This document shows positions 1-8,279 of a stretch of DNA of 64,000 bases, one piece after another. A model generated the notes under the pieces. The model did no database searches. It was given only the letters and a program-made list of their open reading frames with translations, and was not told the DNA's origin. The first letter of the stretch is position 1, and every line of letters starts with the position of its first letter. Both the position numbers and the translations under genes were made by a program. The DNA is taken from assembly GCF_027924405.1 (NCBI RefSeq), contig NZ_AP026978.1:5146001-5210000 (forward strand). Direction: 5' to 3'. This DNA is from Nocardia sputorum. Its GTDB lineage: Bacteria > Actinomycetota > Actinomycetes > Mycobacteriales > Mycobacteriaceae.

Positions 1-136
1 CGTCGGCCACGTCCATTACCCGGTTCAACTCCAGCGGGCCGAGGTGTTCCGGGCCGGGCACCACGACGGCGTCCACGTCGGCCGCGCGTACCTGGTCGAA
101 CAGCGGCAATACCGATGCCACGTCGGGCCAGATCAC
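1..136 (-). CDS. Hypothetical protein, 3' part outside window
   Basis: A minus-strand reading frame runs off the left edge. From a GTG at 136 it begins VIWPDVASVLPLFDQV and continues with good high-GC codon structure; the frame is also open further upstream, so the start is uncertain. I do not recognise the family. It lies just beyond the end of the broken integrase and could belong to the same mobile segment. Confidence 0.3.
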   Translation of the reverse strand, partial: MIWPDVASVLPLFDQVRAADVDAVVVPGPEHLGPLELNRVMDVAD

Positions 137-349
137 CAGACCACGATGCCGCGGCGCTCGGTGCCGATCGGACCAAGTTTTCCGACCTACTTTCCCGCAG
201 CCGTGGCGGATGGATGCAGCGGGACACACAAGGTCCATCGGCACCGCTCGGCCGCTACGGGTACAGGGTCATGGACTCCATAGTGCCTGTACAGCCTTTA
301 CTGATGGTGTCGAATGCAGACAGCTGATGCGTTCGCCGTCCGGGTTTCA

Positions 350-1335
350 CTACAGCTTGTCTCCCAGTCGCGCCCGCCGATGCGCCGACTTCGCACGGCT
401 GTCGGCCACCGCGGCACCGTATGGTGCAAGTATCTGAAGCGATCGCCATCCGGCGAGCATCATGAGGTCTTGCTCCTGGCCGCCGCTGTCGAGCCAGGTA
501 TGTGCGAAGAAGTGGCGGAGCTGATGAGGATGGAGACGTTCGATGCCGGCCGCGTCGCATCGACGCTCGAGCATCTGGCGGATGCCGGAGTCGGTCATCA
601 CTCCGCGGTAACCGAGCCACAGAGCTGGATTGTCGTTCTTGGCGCCGAGATGCTTCGCACGCACTCGGAGGTATCTCCGCAACGCCGTTCGGGTCTTGTC
701 GCCGAACGGACACGTGCGCGTTCGGCCGCCCTTGCCGATCACCAGCACGGTGTTCTCGTTGAAGTCGAGCGCGTCCACCTCGAGCGGGGCGAGTTCGCCG
801 CACCGAATCCCGGTATCGGCGAACAACCGGATGATGGCGTTATCACGTCGGTCGGCAGAATCGCGCCATCGCACTCTGCGAGAAGAGCTTTCACCGCGTC
901 CATGCTCGGCACGGGCACCTGCTGATCGGGGACCGTGGGCGGACTCATCTTGTCGAACGGATTCGTGTCGATGATCTCTTCAGCCGTGAGGTACTTGAAG
1001 AACTGTTGCAGCGAGCGGTACTGACCGCGTGCGTACTCCGGCGACAACGGCTCACCGGTGCGCCGATTGGGCCGCGTGAGCAGGTCCTCGATGTAACCGC
1101 CGATGTGGGCGCGGGTGATGTCCGGCGCCGTGGTCGGCAGCTCACGTTCCGCGAAGTACCGAATTCGGGTGAGGTAACCATCGATGGTCTGCTTGCTCCG
1201 GTCCTTACGACGCAGCCCCGTCGCGAAGTCCTCCGCAAGCTCTCGGATGTCGTCCAGATCCAGCCCCGTGTCCGGATTCAGCGGCGAAATACATTGCTGT
1301 CGGAGCGCTGTTCTGAACCAACTCGGCTGTCGTGT
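350..1335 (-). pseudogene. Broken tyrosine recombinase (XerD-like integrase)
   Basis: The gene is in two frames. The upstream part (about 1290 to 870) reads as a core-binding domain, with LRRKDRSKQTIDGYLTRIRYF and SLQQFFKYLTAEEIIDTNPF as recognisable stretches. The downstream part (874 to 350) is the catalytic domain: TGIRCGEL with the first Arg, HPHQLRHFFAHTWL with the HxxR box, GWRS, and a C-terminal Tyr in APYGAAVADSRA. The switch occurs near 866-880 and needs a single-base indel. The N-terminal frame has no ATG, GTG or TTG between the upstream stop (about 1336) and the domain, so the 5' end is damaged too. It ends close to the tRNA at 1366, the usual position of a site-specific integrase. 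Confidence 0.8.
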
Positions 1336-1365
1336 TCAGCGTTTCCGCTGGTCAAAGGCTATTTG

Positions 1366-1439
1366 TGGGGCGGGCGGGGCTCGAACCCGCGACCAATGGA
1401 TTATGAGTCCACGGCTCTAACCGACTGAGCTACCGCCCC
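1366..1439 (-). tRNA. tRNA with CAT anticodon (probably elongator tRNA-Met)
   Basis: On the minus strand this folds as a 74-nt tRNA without encoded CCA. The acceptor stem GGGGCGG/CCGCCCC is perfect, the D-arm is TAGCTCAGTCGGTTAGA, the anticodon loop is CTCATAA and the T-loop is GTTCGAGCC; the discriminator base is A. CAT could also mean the lysidine-modified tRNA-Ile2, which sequence reading alone does not exclude. The adjacent integrase relic suggests it served as an attachment site. Confidence 0.93.
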
Positions 1440-1550
1440 GTGCCGCGGGAACCGCAGGCGTTGGGGATGCTACCGGGTCCGACGGGTCGGGGACCAGTCG
1501 GAGTGGATGGCCTAGGGTGGGTGGGTCGGAAACTTACTGGAGGGTCAGGT

Positions 1551-2000
1551 ATGGCCGGTCTGTTCACGAAGGTGCTGAAGGCGCATCAGTGGGTGTACGA
1601 GAACAGCGGTGGGCTGGTGGGGCATCGGCTGCTGCTGGGGAATCCGACGCTGCTGCTGCGGACGGTGGGGCGCAAGTCCGGCAAGGAGCGGACTTCGGCG
1701 CTGACCTACGCGCGCGACGGCGAGAACTATCTGGTCACGGCGTCCAACGGCGGGTCGCCGCGGCCGCCGGGGTGGCTGGCGAACCTGAAGGCACGACCGG
1801 AGTGCGAGATCCAGGTCGGGCGGCGGAAACTGACGGTGCGGGCCCGGGCGACGCTGCCGGACGATCCCGAATACGCCCGGCGGTGGGCGCTCGTCGACAA
1901 GGTGAACAAGGGTCGCTACAGCGCCTATCAGAAGCTGACCAAGCGGCCCATCGCGGTCGTGGTGCTGACCCCGGCGGAGCAGGGTCAGCCCTCGCGATAG
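1551..2000 (+). CDS. Deazaflavin (F420)-dependent nitroreductase family protein
   Basis: 149 residues, the size of the Ddn/nitroreductase split-barrel family, which uses cofactor F420 (or binds related flavins) for two-electron reduction. Recognisable family segments are NPTLLLRTVGRKSGKERT (about residues 30-47), ASNGGSPRPPGWLANL (64-79) and a central PECEIQVG. The ATG at 1551 follows GGAGGGTCAGGT, a good ribosome-binding site. It begins about 110 bases from the tRNA and is transcribed away from the integrase relic. Family membership is strong; the physiological substrate is unknown. Confidence 0.88.
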   Translation: MAGLFTKVLKAHQWVYENSGGLVGHRLLLGNPTLLLRTVGRKSGKERTSALTYARDGENYLVTASNGGSPRPPGWLANLKARPECEIQVGRRKLTVRARATLPDDPEYARRWALVDKVNKGRYSAYQKLTKRPIAVVVLTPAEQGQPSR

Positions 2001-2146
2001 TCCTCGTCCCAGTCGTCGTAGTCCTCGGCCTCGTCATGGTCGTCCCATGGCTCGGCTTCCTTCGGTGGGCGGCTGGCGAACTGCACGACAGCGACCACGA
2101 AGCCGAGGACCACGATGACGATAACGACGACGAGCAGAGTTTCCAC
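1985..2146 (-). CDS. Small membrane protein with acidic tail
   Basis: A 53-residue frame starting with GTG at 2146. Residues 3-23 are a continuous hydrophobic helix (LLVVVIVIVVLGFVVAVV). After SRPPKE comes an Asp/Glu/Trp/Tyr-rich tail that is almost entirely acidic. The single-pass anchor plus acidic cytoplasmic tail is a common small-protein design in actinobacteria, but I cannot name a family. It converges on the nitroreductase gene and overlaps its last codons. No function is proposed. Confidence 0.6.
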   Translation of the reverse strand: METLLVVVIVIVVLGFVVAVVQFASRPPKEAEPWDDHDEAEDYDDWDEDYREG

Positions 2147-2210
2147 CCCGGCACCCTAGCGCCGTCGCCGGGACCGCGCACTACGTCAATTGTCCAGTTC
2201 GCCGCTTTAT

Positions 2211-3206
2211 TCACACTGTTAACAAAGTGCGCCCTAACGCTGCCCGCGACTCGATGGCGGCATGCGCCCGATCGGCTTCGTGGAGCGGGAAGGTCTGGCC
2301 GACGACGACCTCCAAGCGCCCGGCGGCGACCTCCTCCTGAGCGCGCCGGGCCAGCGCCTGCCAATCGACGTCCGCGCCGGTGATGTCGAACAGCCCGTAG
2401 ACGGTGACACCGCGCGCCGCCGCGGCCTCCCGGTCCAGGGCGGCGAATTCGCCTGCGGCAGCGCCGTATCCGAGGAAACGCCCACCATCCGCGACGACCG
2501 TGAGCGCGGCCTCTCCGAGCGCTCCGCCCGCGCCGTCGAGCACCACGTGCGCGCCCGCTCCCCCGGTCGCCGCCCGCGCCTTCTCCGCCCAGTCGGGCGC
2601 GGAGTAGTCGACCACCGCGGTCGCGCCGAGCCGCTCGGCCAGTTCCAGCTTCTGGGCGCCGCGCGCGGCCGCGACGACGTTCGCGCCGGCCGCACGGGCC
2701 AGCTGGATCAGCAGGACGCCCAGCCCACCGGCCGCGGCGGTGATCAAGACCCACTCCCCCGGCTGGACGGCGGCGCGGTCGAACACGGCCAGCGCGGTCC
2801 TGCCGTCGTGGGTGAGCGCGACGGCCTGCGTCGCGGTCAGCCCGTCGGGCAAGGCCACCAGCGTGTCCGCCTTGGCCAGCGCCTTCTCGGCGTATCCGCC
2901 GATCGGCAAGCCCCCGCCGATGCCGCTGGCGGCGGTGGGCGTCGACACTCGCTTGCCCACCCAGGCGGGATCGACGTCGGGCCCGACCGACGCCACCACC
3001 CCGGCGACCGCGCCGCCGGGCACGTAGGGCAGCTCGATCGCGAAGAAATCGGTTCCCCAGCCCGACCGCAGCCGAGTGTCCAGGAACATCACGTCCGCGG
3101 CGGCCACATCGATGACCACCTCCCCCGGTCCGGCCACCGGATCCGGTAGCTCGCGCACCGCGAGCACTTCCGGTCCGCCGAACTCACTGGCTTGCACAGC
3201 CCGCAT
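2211..3206 (-). CDS. Zinc-binding-dehydrogenase-superfamily quinone oxidoreductase
   Basis: 331 residues, typical for NADPH:quinone reductase (QOR) members of the medium-chain dehydrogenase superfamily. The N-terminal GroES-like domain starts MRAVQASEFGGPEVL and contains PGEVVIDV. The Rossmann domain carries ITAAAGGLGVLLIQLA (about residues 151-166), the AAxGGxG nucleotide-binding signature. The structural-zinc cysteine cluster is absent, as usual in the QOR branch. It probably reduces quinones or enones with NADPH in the cytosol; the substrate is unknown. It stands alone. Confidence 0.9.
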   Translation of the reverse strand: MRAVQASEFGGPEVLAVRELPDPVAGPGEVVIDVAAADVMFLDTRLRSGWGTDFFAIELPYVPGGAVAGVVASVGPDVDPAWVGKRVSTPTAASGIGGGLPIGGYAEKALAKADTLVALPDGLTATQAVALTHDGRTALAVFDRAAVQPGEWVLITAAAGGLGVLLIQLARAAGANVVAAARGAQKLELAERLGATAVVDYSAPDWAEKARAATGGAGAHVVLDGAGGALGEAALTVVADGGRFLGYGAAAGEFAALDREAAAARGVTVYGLFDITGADVDWQALARRAQEEVAAGRLEVVVGQTFPLHEADRAHAAIESRAALGRTLLTV

Positions 3207-3286
3207 GACACATCCTTCGTCGTTTCTTGCCGTATCGGACGAAGATCAGCATGAAACCTCAAGTCGTGTTGAGGTCAAATCCTGGG

Positions 3287-3712
3287 TCAGGAACCGCCGC
3301 CGCAACTGGAACTGCTGCCCCCGCCACAGCTGGAACTGCTGCCCCCGCCGCAACTGGAACTGCTTCCGCCACCACAGCTGGAACTGCTTCCGCCACCGCA
3401 ACTGCTGCCGCTTCCGCCGCCGCAGCTACTGCCGTGGTGATGATGGTCGTGATGGTGGTGGTGATGCCCGCCGCCACCGCCGTGCGGCTGGTCGAATCCG
3501 CCGAACAAACCGGCGCCGCCGGCCGCCCAGAACGGATCTGTGGAACCCCCCTCGTTGGATCCCCCGCTTCGGTAGCCGCCCCACCCCCCATAGGGTGGCG
3601 GCGGCATGAACCGGTTTCGCTGCGAGCGGATGATCACGACCACGACGATGATCGGGACCGCTACGAGGAGCAGCACCATCAAGAGGATGAACAGAAGGAT
3701 GAGTGCGCTCAT
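3287..3712 (-). CDS. Membrane-anchored His-rich, Cys/Gly/Ser-repeat protein
   Basis: 141 residues from the ATG at 3712. Residues 2-32 are strongly hydrophobic (one membrane segment). A Gly/Pro-rich linker follows, then a His cluster (HHHHHHDHHHH, about residues 85-97). The C-terminal third is a regular repeat built on SSCGGGS, giving about six evenly spaced cysteines. Similar Cys/Gly tails occur on TIGR04222-type actinobacterial membrane proteins; I infer metal binding or disulfide display only from composition. It shares a 43-bp intergenic region with the divergent GRDP-like gene, so the two may be co-regulated. Confidence 0.7.
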   Translation of the reverse strand: MSALILLFILLMVLLLVAVPIIVVVVIIRSQRNRFMPPPPYGGWGGYRSGGSNEGGSTDPFWAAGGAGLFGGFDQPHGGGGGHHHHHHDHHHHGSSCGGGSGSSCGGGSSSSCGGGSSSSCGGGSSSSCGGGSSSSCGGGS

Positions 3713-3755
3713 GTCAGAACGGTAGCGGCACATCGGCGCGCACGTACAGTGAACT

Positions 3756-4271
3756 GTGGTGAACTTCAGGTTCCGTCGACCCCCGCCGCGCGAGATCGAC
3801 CTGACGGCCGTCCGCACCGCCGTCGACGCGTTGGAACTGCCAGAAGCCGTCTACAAGACCTGTCCGTGGCAGCCACGGGAATTGGTGGACACGGGTTTGC
3901 GGCAGTGGTTGCTGTGCTGCGGCGCCGCCATGCGTGACGATCGGGTGATCGGCATGCCGTCGCACGCGGTGGACGAGGCATGGCACGGGTTCATCCTCTG
4001 CACCAAGCGCTACGCCGATTTCTGCGCCACCGCCTACGGCCGCTTCCTGCACCACTTTCCGGAAGGGGACGGGCCGCCGAACCCGGCGCACGGGACCATG
4101 GCCGAGCAACTCGGCCGCACCGTGGTGGCGTGGTCGTTCGTGGCCGTGCCGGGCGAGGAATGCGTGCTGTGGGATCTGGATCGCCGGGTGGGCGTCGAGC
4201 ACCCGTGGGGCATCGAGCGCGAGCGAGTCGAGGCCGTCGAGGCCGAACTCGCCCGCACCCTCGCCTCCTGA
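3756..4271 (+). CDS. Glycine-rich-domain-protein-like (GRDP/DUF1399-like) protein
   Basis: 171 residues starting with GTG at 3756 (a second GTG follows at 3759). The core HAVDEAWHGFILCTKRYADFC and the following GRFLHH match the GRDP-like pattern I know (vDeaWH...Y..fC...fgrfihH). A Cys pair (LLCCG) lies near residue 50. The family is widespread but its biochemical role is unclear. Its divergent neighbour has exactly the Gly/Cys-rich tail that gives this family its name in other proteins, so the two may work together. Confidence 0.7.
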   Translation: MVNFRFRRPPPREIDLTAVRTAVDALELPEAVYKTCPWQPRELVDTGLRQWLLCCGAAMRDDRVIGMPSHAVDEAWHGFILCTKRYADFCATAYGRFLHHFPEGDGPPNPAHGTMAEQLGRTVVAWSFVAVPGEECVLWDLDRRVGVEHPWGIERERVEAVEAELARTLAS

Positions 4272-6053
4272 TCAGGTCAGTTTCACCCGCGCCGCCAGGA
4301 ATCGGACGACGCCCGGCGCGAGCCGCCCGAAGTGATACTGCACGTGGGCCTCCGGTGTCACCGGCACGATGCTGCGATTGCCCTCGACGGCCCGCACGAT
4401 CCGCTCGGCCACCTTCTCCGGGCCGTAGCGCCGCATCCGGTAGAGGTTGTCGTAGCGCTCCTGCTTGCGTTTCTCCTCCTCCGCGCTGACACCGGAGAAC
4501 CGGGTGCGGCGCACGATATCGGTGTGCACGATGCCGGGGCAGATGGTGTGCACCGAGATCCCGCGACCGGCCACTTCGGCTCGCAGACAATCGGAGAACA
4601 TGAACACCGCCGACTTGCTGGTGGAATAGGCGCTGAACCCCTGCTGCGGGCTGTAGGCCGCCATGCTGGAGAGATTCACGATGTGCCCGCCGAGGCCGCG
4701 TTCGGCCATGGCCGGGCCGAACGCGCGACAGCCGTTCACCACGCCGCCGAGGTTGATCCGCAGCACCCGGTCGAATTCCTCCGCCGAGGTCTCGAAGAAT
4801 CCACCGGCCTGACCGATCCCGGCGTTGTTGATCAGGATGTCCGGCACGCCGTGGGTTCGCAGCACCGTCGCGGCGTGCGCCCGCATCGAGCCTTCGTCGG
4901 CGACATCGAGCGAATAGGCGTGCGCGACACCGCATTCGGCGACGATCAGCTCGGCGGTCTGCTTCGCCGCCGCGACATCGATGTCGGAGACGACGACCTC
5001 GGCGCCACGACGGGCCAGCGCGAGCGCGGTCGCACGGCCGATTCCGCTGCCCGCGCCGGTGATGACCACCAGCTGGTCTTCGAACGGCCGCGCGGTGCGG
5101 CCCACTTCGGCGCGACGCAGGGTCCGTGGCGCCGCCGCGCCGCCGAGTGTGTCGATCAGTTCGGTGGTCGCGGTGGCCAGCAGTTCCGGATGCGAGAACG
5201 GCATCCAGTGCCCGGCGGCCACGTCCCGCCGCCACAACCGCTCGGTCCACTTGTGTTCGTCGTCGAATCCCGCGGGTCGCACGGCGACGTCGCGTCCGGC
5301 GACGATCAGCTGCACCGGCACTTCGGTGCGCCGCTCGCGCGGAGCGAGCATGCGTTGCACGATGTTCGCGCGGTAGATCAGCAGTCCGTCGACGATGTCG
5401 GCGCGGAAGGTCGGACCGAGGCGCACGTTCGACGGCGCGGTCTCGTTCATGATGGAGACGACGCGCCGCCAGAAGCGTTCGGTCCCGACCAGGCCGAAGG
5501 TGGCGCGCGGCAGCCCGGGGGTCATGAAGAAGAAGGTGTAGGCCGACGAGAGCAACTGGGTGAACGGCTGCCACACGTTGCGCGGTGTAGGGCGGGCCAG
5601 CCGGTTGCGAAACCACTTGCCGATGTGGTCCAGGTTCGGCCCGGAGACGGAGGTGAACGACGCGATCCGGTCGGCCGCGCGAGGCTCGCACACCGCTTCC
5701 CATACCTGCACCGAACCCCAGTCGTGGGCGAGCACGTGCACCGGCCGGTCGGGGCTCACCGCCTCGGCGACGGCGTAGAAGTCCGCGGCCAAGCGATCGA
5801 GCCGGAAATCGGCGGTGCGCCGGGTGCGGGTGGAGCGCCCGTGCCCGCGGGTGTCGTAGGCGACGACGTGGAAGCGCTGGGCCAGCTTCGGCACCACCGC
5901 GTCCCAGAGGTGGTGGGTGTCGGGCCAGCCGTGCACCAGCACCACGGTTTCCGCGGCCGGGTCGCCGTATTCGTAGACGGCGAGGTCGAATTCGCCGCTG
6001 CGCACAGTTCGTTCGACCGCCGGGAGTTCGGCGATTTCGGTAGTGGTCATCAT
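4272..6053 (-). CDS. EphD-like alpha/beta hydrolase - short-chain reductase fusion
   Basis: 593 residues with two domains. Residues about 20-310 form an alpha/beta hydrolase with oxyanion motif HGWPDT (41-46) and nucleophile elbow HDWGS (Asp111), the epoxide-hydrolase type. From about 340 an SDR domain begins with TGAGSGIG, then NNAG and YSTSK (catalytic Tyr/Lys). This architecture matches M. tuberculosis EphD (Rv2214c), linked to mycolate and epoxide metabolism. ATGATG at 6053/6050 follows GAGGAG. It is the last gene of a three-gene leftward operon with a ferredoxin reductase and a di-iron-like protein, 26 bases after the reductase stop. Confidence 0.88.
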   Translation of the reverse strand: MMTTTEIAELPAVERTVRSGEFDLAVYEYGDPAAETVVLVHGWPDTHHLWDAVVPKLAQRFHVVAYDTRGHGRSTRTRRTADFRLDRLAADFYAVAEAVSPDRPVHVLAHDWGSVQVWEAVCEPRAADRIASFTSVSGPNLDHIGKWFRNRLARPTPRNVWQPFTQLLSSAYTFFFMTPGLPRATFGLVGTERFWRRVVSIMNETAPSNVRLGPTFRADIVDGLLIYRANIVQRMLAPRERRTEVPVQLIVAGRDVAVRPAGFDDEHKWTERLWRRDVAAGHWMPFSHPELLATATTELIDTLGGAAAPRTLRRAEVGRTARPFEDQLVVITGAGSGIGRATALALARRGAEVVVSDIDVAAAKQTAELIVAECGVAHAYSLDVADEGSMRAHAATVLRTHGVPDILINNAGIGQAGGFFETSAEEFDRVLRINLGGVVNGCRAFGPAMAERGLGGHIVNLSSMAAYSPQQGFSAYSTSKSAVFMFSDCLRAEVAGRGISVHTICPGIVHTDIVRRTRFSGVSAEEEKRKQERYDNLYRMRRYGPEKVAERIVRAVEGNRSIVPVTPEAHVQYHFGRLAPGVVRFLAARVKLT

Positions 6054-6079
6054 TCTCCTCGACCGGCTCGGAAGCCGGA

Positions 6080-7183
6080 TCACAGATCGAGCACGAGGCG
6101 GCCGCCGTCGGCGCGCGAGACGCAGACGAGCATCGCGCCCGCCTCGCGTTCGGCATCGGTGAGGACGCTGTCGCGGTGGTCGGGTTCGCCGGCCAGCACC
6201 CGGACCTTGCACGTGCGGCAGAAACCCTGCCTGCACGAGTACGGACGGTCGGGCCGGGAGGCGAGGACGGCGTCGAGCGCGGTGCGATCCGCACCGACCT
6301 CGACGACCTCCCCGGTGGAGGCGAATTGGATCTCGAACGGCTTGCCGTTCACGATCGGCGGTGGTGAGAACCGCTCCGAATGCAGTTCCACGTACGGCAT
6401 GTCGCGTACGGCGTCGGCGATCACGGTGATCATCGGCACCGGACCGCAGCAATAGACCGCCGTGTCGGGCCCGACGCCGGGCAGCAGGGCGCTCGCGTCG
6501 GGGAGCCCGTGCTCGTCGTCGGTGCGCACGGCGACGCGGTCGCCGAACGCCGTGAGCTCCGCGAGGAACGGCAGCGTGTCCCGGCCGCGCCCGGTGTACA
6601 CCATCGACCATTCGATGCCGAGTCGGTGCGCCAGCCTGGCCATCGGCAGAATCGGCGTGATGCCGATGCCGCCCGCGACGAAATGCAGGCGCGCGGCAGG
6701 CGATCCGTGACCGGGCACGGCGAACGGGAAGGCGTTGCGCGGGCCGCGCGCCACGATCGGCGACCCCACCGGGAGCGCGTCGTGCACCTCCACGGAACCG
6801 CCGCCGCCGTCCGGGATCCGGCGCACCGCCACCCGGTAGGCGCGCACATCGGCCGGGTCGCCACACAGCGAGTACTGCCGCAGGCGGCCGGACGGCAGTT
6901 CCAGGTCGAGGTGGGCGCCGGGGCGCCAAGGCGGCAGCGCGCGCCCGTCGGGGGCGGCCAGCCGCAGGCTGACGACGTCCTGGTCGTGCGCCTCGATCCG
7001 CCGGTCGGTGACCACGAGCGCCAGCCGCCGGTCGTCCACCCGAGCACGCGGCTCGCGCCGGTTGACCAGCGTGGTCCAGCGCAATCGCGCCGAGGCCACC
7101 GCGTCGAGCACCCGCACGGTGCGGTCGACGTCGCGCCTGCCGAACAGATCCGCGGGCAAGCGCTCGGGAACGGGCGACTTCAC
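6080..7183 (-). CDS. Ferredoxin reductase, FMN/NAD + C-terminal 2Fe-2S (PDR/VanB type)
   Basis: 367 residues. The central FNR-like flavin domain has RQYSLCGDP (flavin binding) and the NAD domain has FVAGGIGITPIL. The C-terminal plant-type ferredoxin domain has CRQGFCRTCKVRV and a distal Cys in AMLVCVSR, the four 2Fe-2S ligands. Such proteins pass electrons from NAD(P)H to an oxygenase. The GTG start at 7183 overlaps the stop of the upstream gene as GTGA, so translation is coupled. The likely electron acceptor is the di-iron-like protein encoded upstream. Confidence 0.92.
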   Translation of the reverse strand: MKSPVPERLPADLFGRRDVDRTVRVLDAVASARLRWTTLVNRREPRARVDDRRLALVVTDRRIEAHDQDVVSLRLAAPDGRALPPWRPGAHLDLELPSGRLRQYSLCGDPADVRAYRVAVRRIPDGGGGSVEVHDALPVGSPIVARGPRNAFPFAVPGHGSPAARLHFVAGGIGITPILPMARLAHRLGIEWSMVYTGRGRDTLPFLAELTAFGDRVAVRTDDEHGLPDASALLPGVGPDTAVYCCGPVPMITVIADAVRDMPYVELHSERFSPPPIVNGKPFEIQFASTGEVVEVGADRTALDAVLASRPDRPYSCRQGFCRTCKVRVLAGEPDHRDSVLTDAEREAGAMLVCVSRADGGRLVLDL

Positions 7184-8082
7184 GAGGCCCGCGCCTGCGC
7201 CGCCGGGGATTTCGCCAGATAGGCCACCGCCTGCGCGGTGGAACCCACCGCCTCGGGGTTGTAGCCGGGTTTGAAGGTGCTCAGCGCACTCCGCAACAGG
7301 GAGGGAACGCCCGGCAACGCGCCGCGCCACATCGCGCCGGAGACTTTCGCGAGCAGCCGGGGATAGCCGAGGTCGGGCAGGTCCCGGTCCTGGTGGACGA
7401 GGAATTTGGTGCCGCGCACCACCAAGGTCAGGAAGATCGGGAACACCAGCAGCATCAGTCCGGCGCGCCGCACATATCCGGCGCCGAAGTAGACGGCCAC
7501 ATCGTGTGCGACGTGCCGGTGCTCGACTTCCTCCGCCCCGTGCCAGCGGAACAGGTCCGCCATGCGGGGATCGGCGCCGAACCGCTCCAGATCGGCGTTG
7601 AGCACCCAATCGCCCAGGTAGGCGAAGAAGTGTTCCAGGCAGGCGATGAAAGCCAGCCGCTCGACCAGCACCTGTCGTTCGGCCACGCCCGCGCCGTCCC
7701 TCGGCCCGAGCGTGCGGCGGAACAGGTACTCGGCTTGACGCAGGTAGGGCCCGGGATCGATGCCGTGCACGGCGAGCACGTCGTGCAGCACCTTGTCGTG
7801 CGTCTCGGCGTGCATCGATTCCTGACCGATGAATCCCAGCATCGCCTCGCGCAGCTTCTCGTCCCGTACATACGGCAGCGCCTCCGCGTACGCCGCGCAG
7901 AACATGCGTTCGCCTTCGGGCAGCAGCAGATTCAGCGAATTGATCAGGTGCGAGGCGATGGGCTCGGCGGGCATCCAGCGCAGCGGCGTGTCCGACCAGT
8001 CGAAGCGCACGTTGCGGGCGTGCAGCGCCACGGCACCCGGGTCGGTGTCGGGCCGCCGCCCGGCCCTGCGAAGTAGCTTCAT
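7180..8082 (-). CDS. Predicted metal-dependent hydrolase (COG3687/PF10118 type)
   Basis: 300 residues; ATG at 8082 after GAGGAG. Carboxylate/His motifs are arranged as in ferritin-like di-iron proteins: PEGERMF (56-62), GQESMHAETH (86-95), LEHFFAYLGDW and WHGAEEVEHRHVAHD. The family is annotated as metal-dependent hydrolase, but being coupled to a 2Fe-2S ferredoxin reductase makes a di-iron oxygenase role plausible (inference). A hydrophobic stretch near residue 215 suggests membrane contact. It heads the operon and faces a region containing a KstR-type box. Confidence 0.85.
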   Translation of the reverse strand: MKLLRRAGRRPDTDPGAVALHARNVRFDWSDTPLRWMPAEPIASHLINSLNLLLPEGERMFCAAYAEALPYVRDEKLREAMLGFIGQESMHAETHDKVLHDVLAVHGIDPGPYLRQAEYLFRRTLGPRDGAGVAERQVLVERLAFIACLEHFFAYLGDWVLNADLERFGADPRMADLFRWHGAEEVEHRHVAHDVAVYFGAGYVRRAGLMLLVFPIFLTLVVRGTKFLVHQDRDLPDLGYPRLLAKVSGAMWRGALPGVPSLLRSALSTFKPGYNPEAVGSTAQAVAYLAKSPAAQARAS

Positions 8083-8252
8083 CGATACTCCTCGATCGGC
8101 ACGCGCCCGCAACCGTCGCGCGATTCCTACATATCCGTAGCAAGGATCATACACATATATAGAACTTCGGGTAACACACAAAATGCACGACGGCGCTGTA
8201 CGGTGACACGACTTCGCGACAGTCGTCACACCGGCCGCATCCGGCCCAAAAT

Positions 8253-8266
8253 TAGAACGTGTTCTA
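8253..8266. promoter_or_regulatory. KstR-type operator
   Basis: TAGAACGTGTTCTA is a perfect palindrome and fits the KstR consensus TNNAACNNGTTNNA. It lies 13 bases before the WS/DGAT start and about 170 upstream of the divergent hydrolase operon. In mycobacteria KstR represses cholesterol-catabolism genes. Assignment to KstR is by motif only. Confidence 0.65.
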
Positions 8267-8279
8267 GTAGGCTTTTGCT

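Noticed and set aside
3287..3440. Short repeated units resembling a CRISPR or satellite array
   Set aside because: The periodicity is the SSCGGGS codon repeat inside a protein-coding frame; there are no spacers.
4332..6455. 707-codon open frame on the plus strand opposite the EphD-like and reductase genes
   Set aside because: Arg/His/Gly-rich with no recognisable domain; it is the antisense shadow of high-GC genes whose own frames carry clear catalytic motifs.
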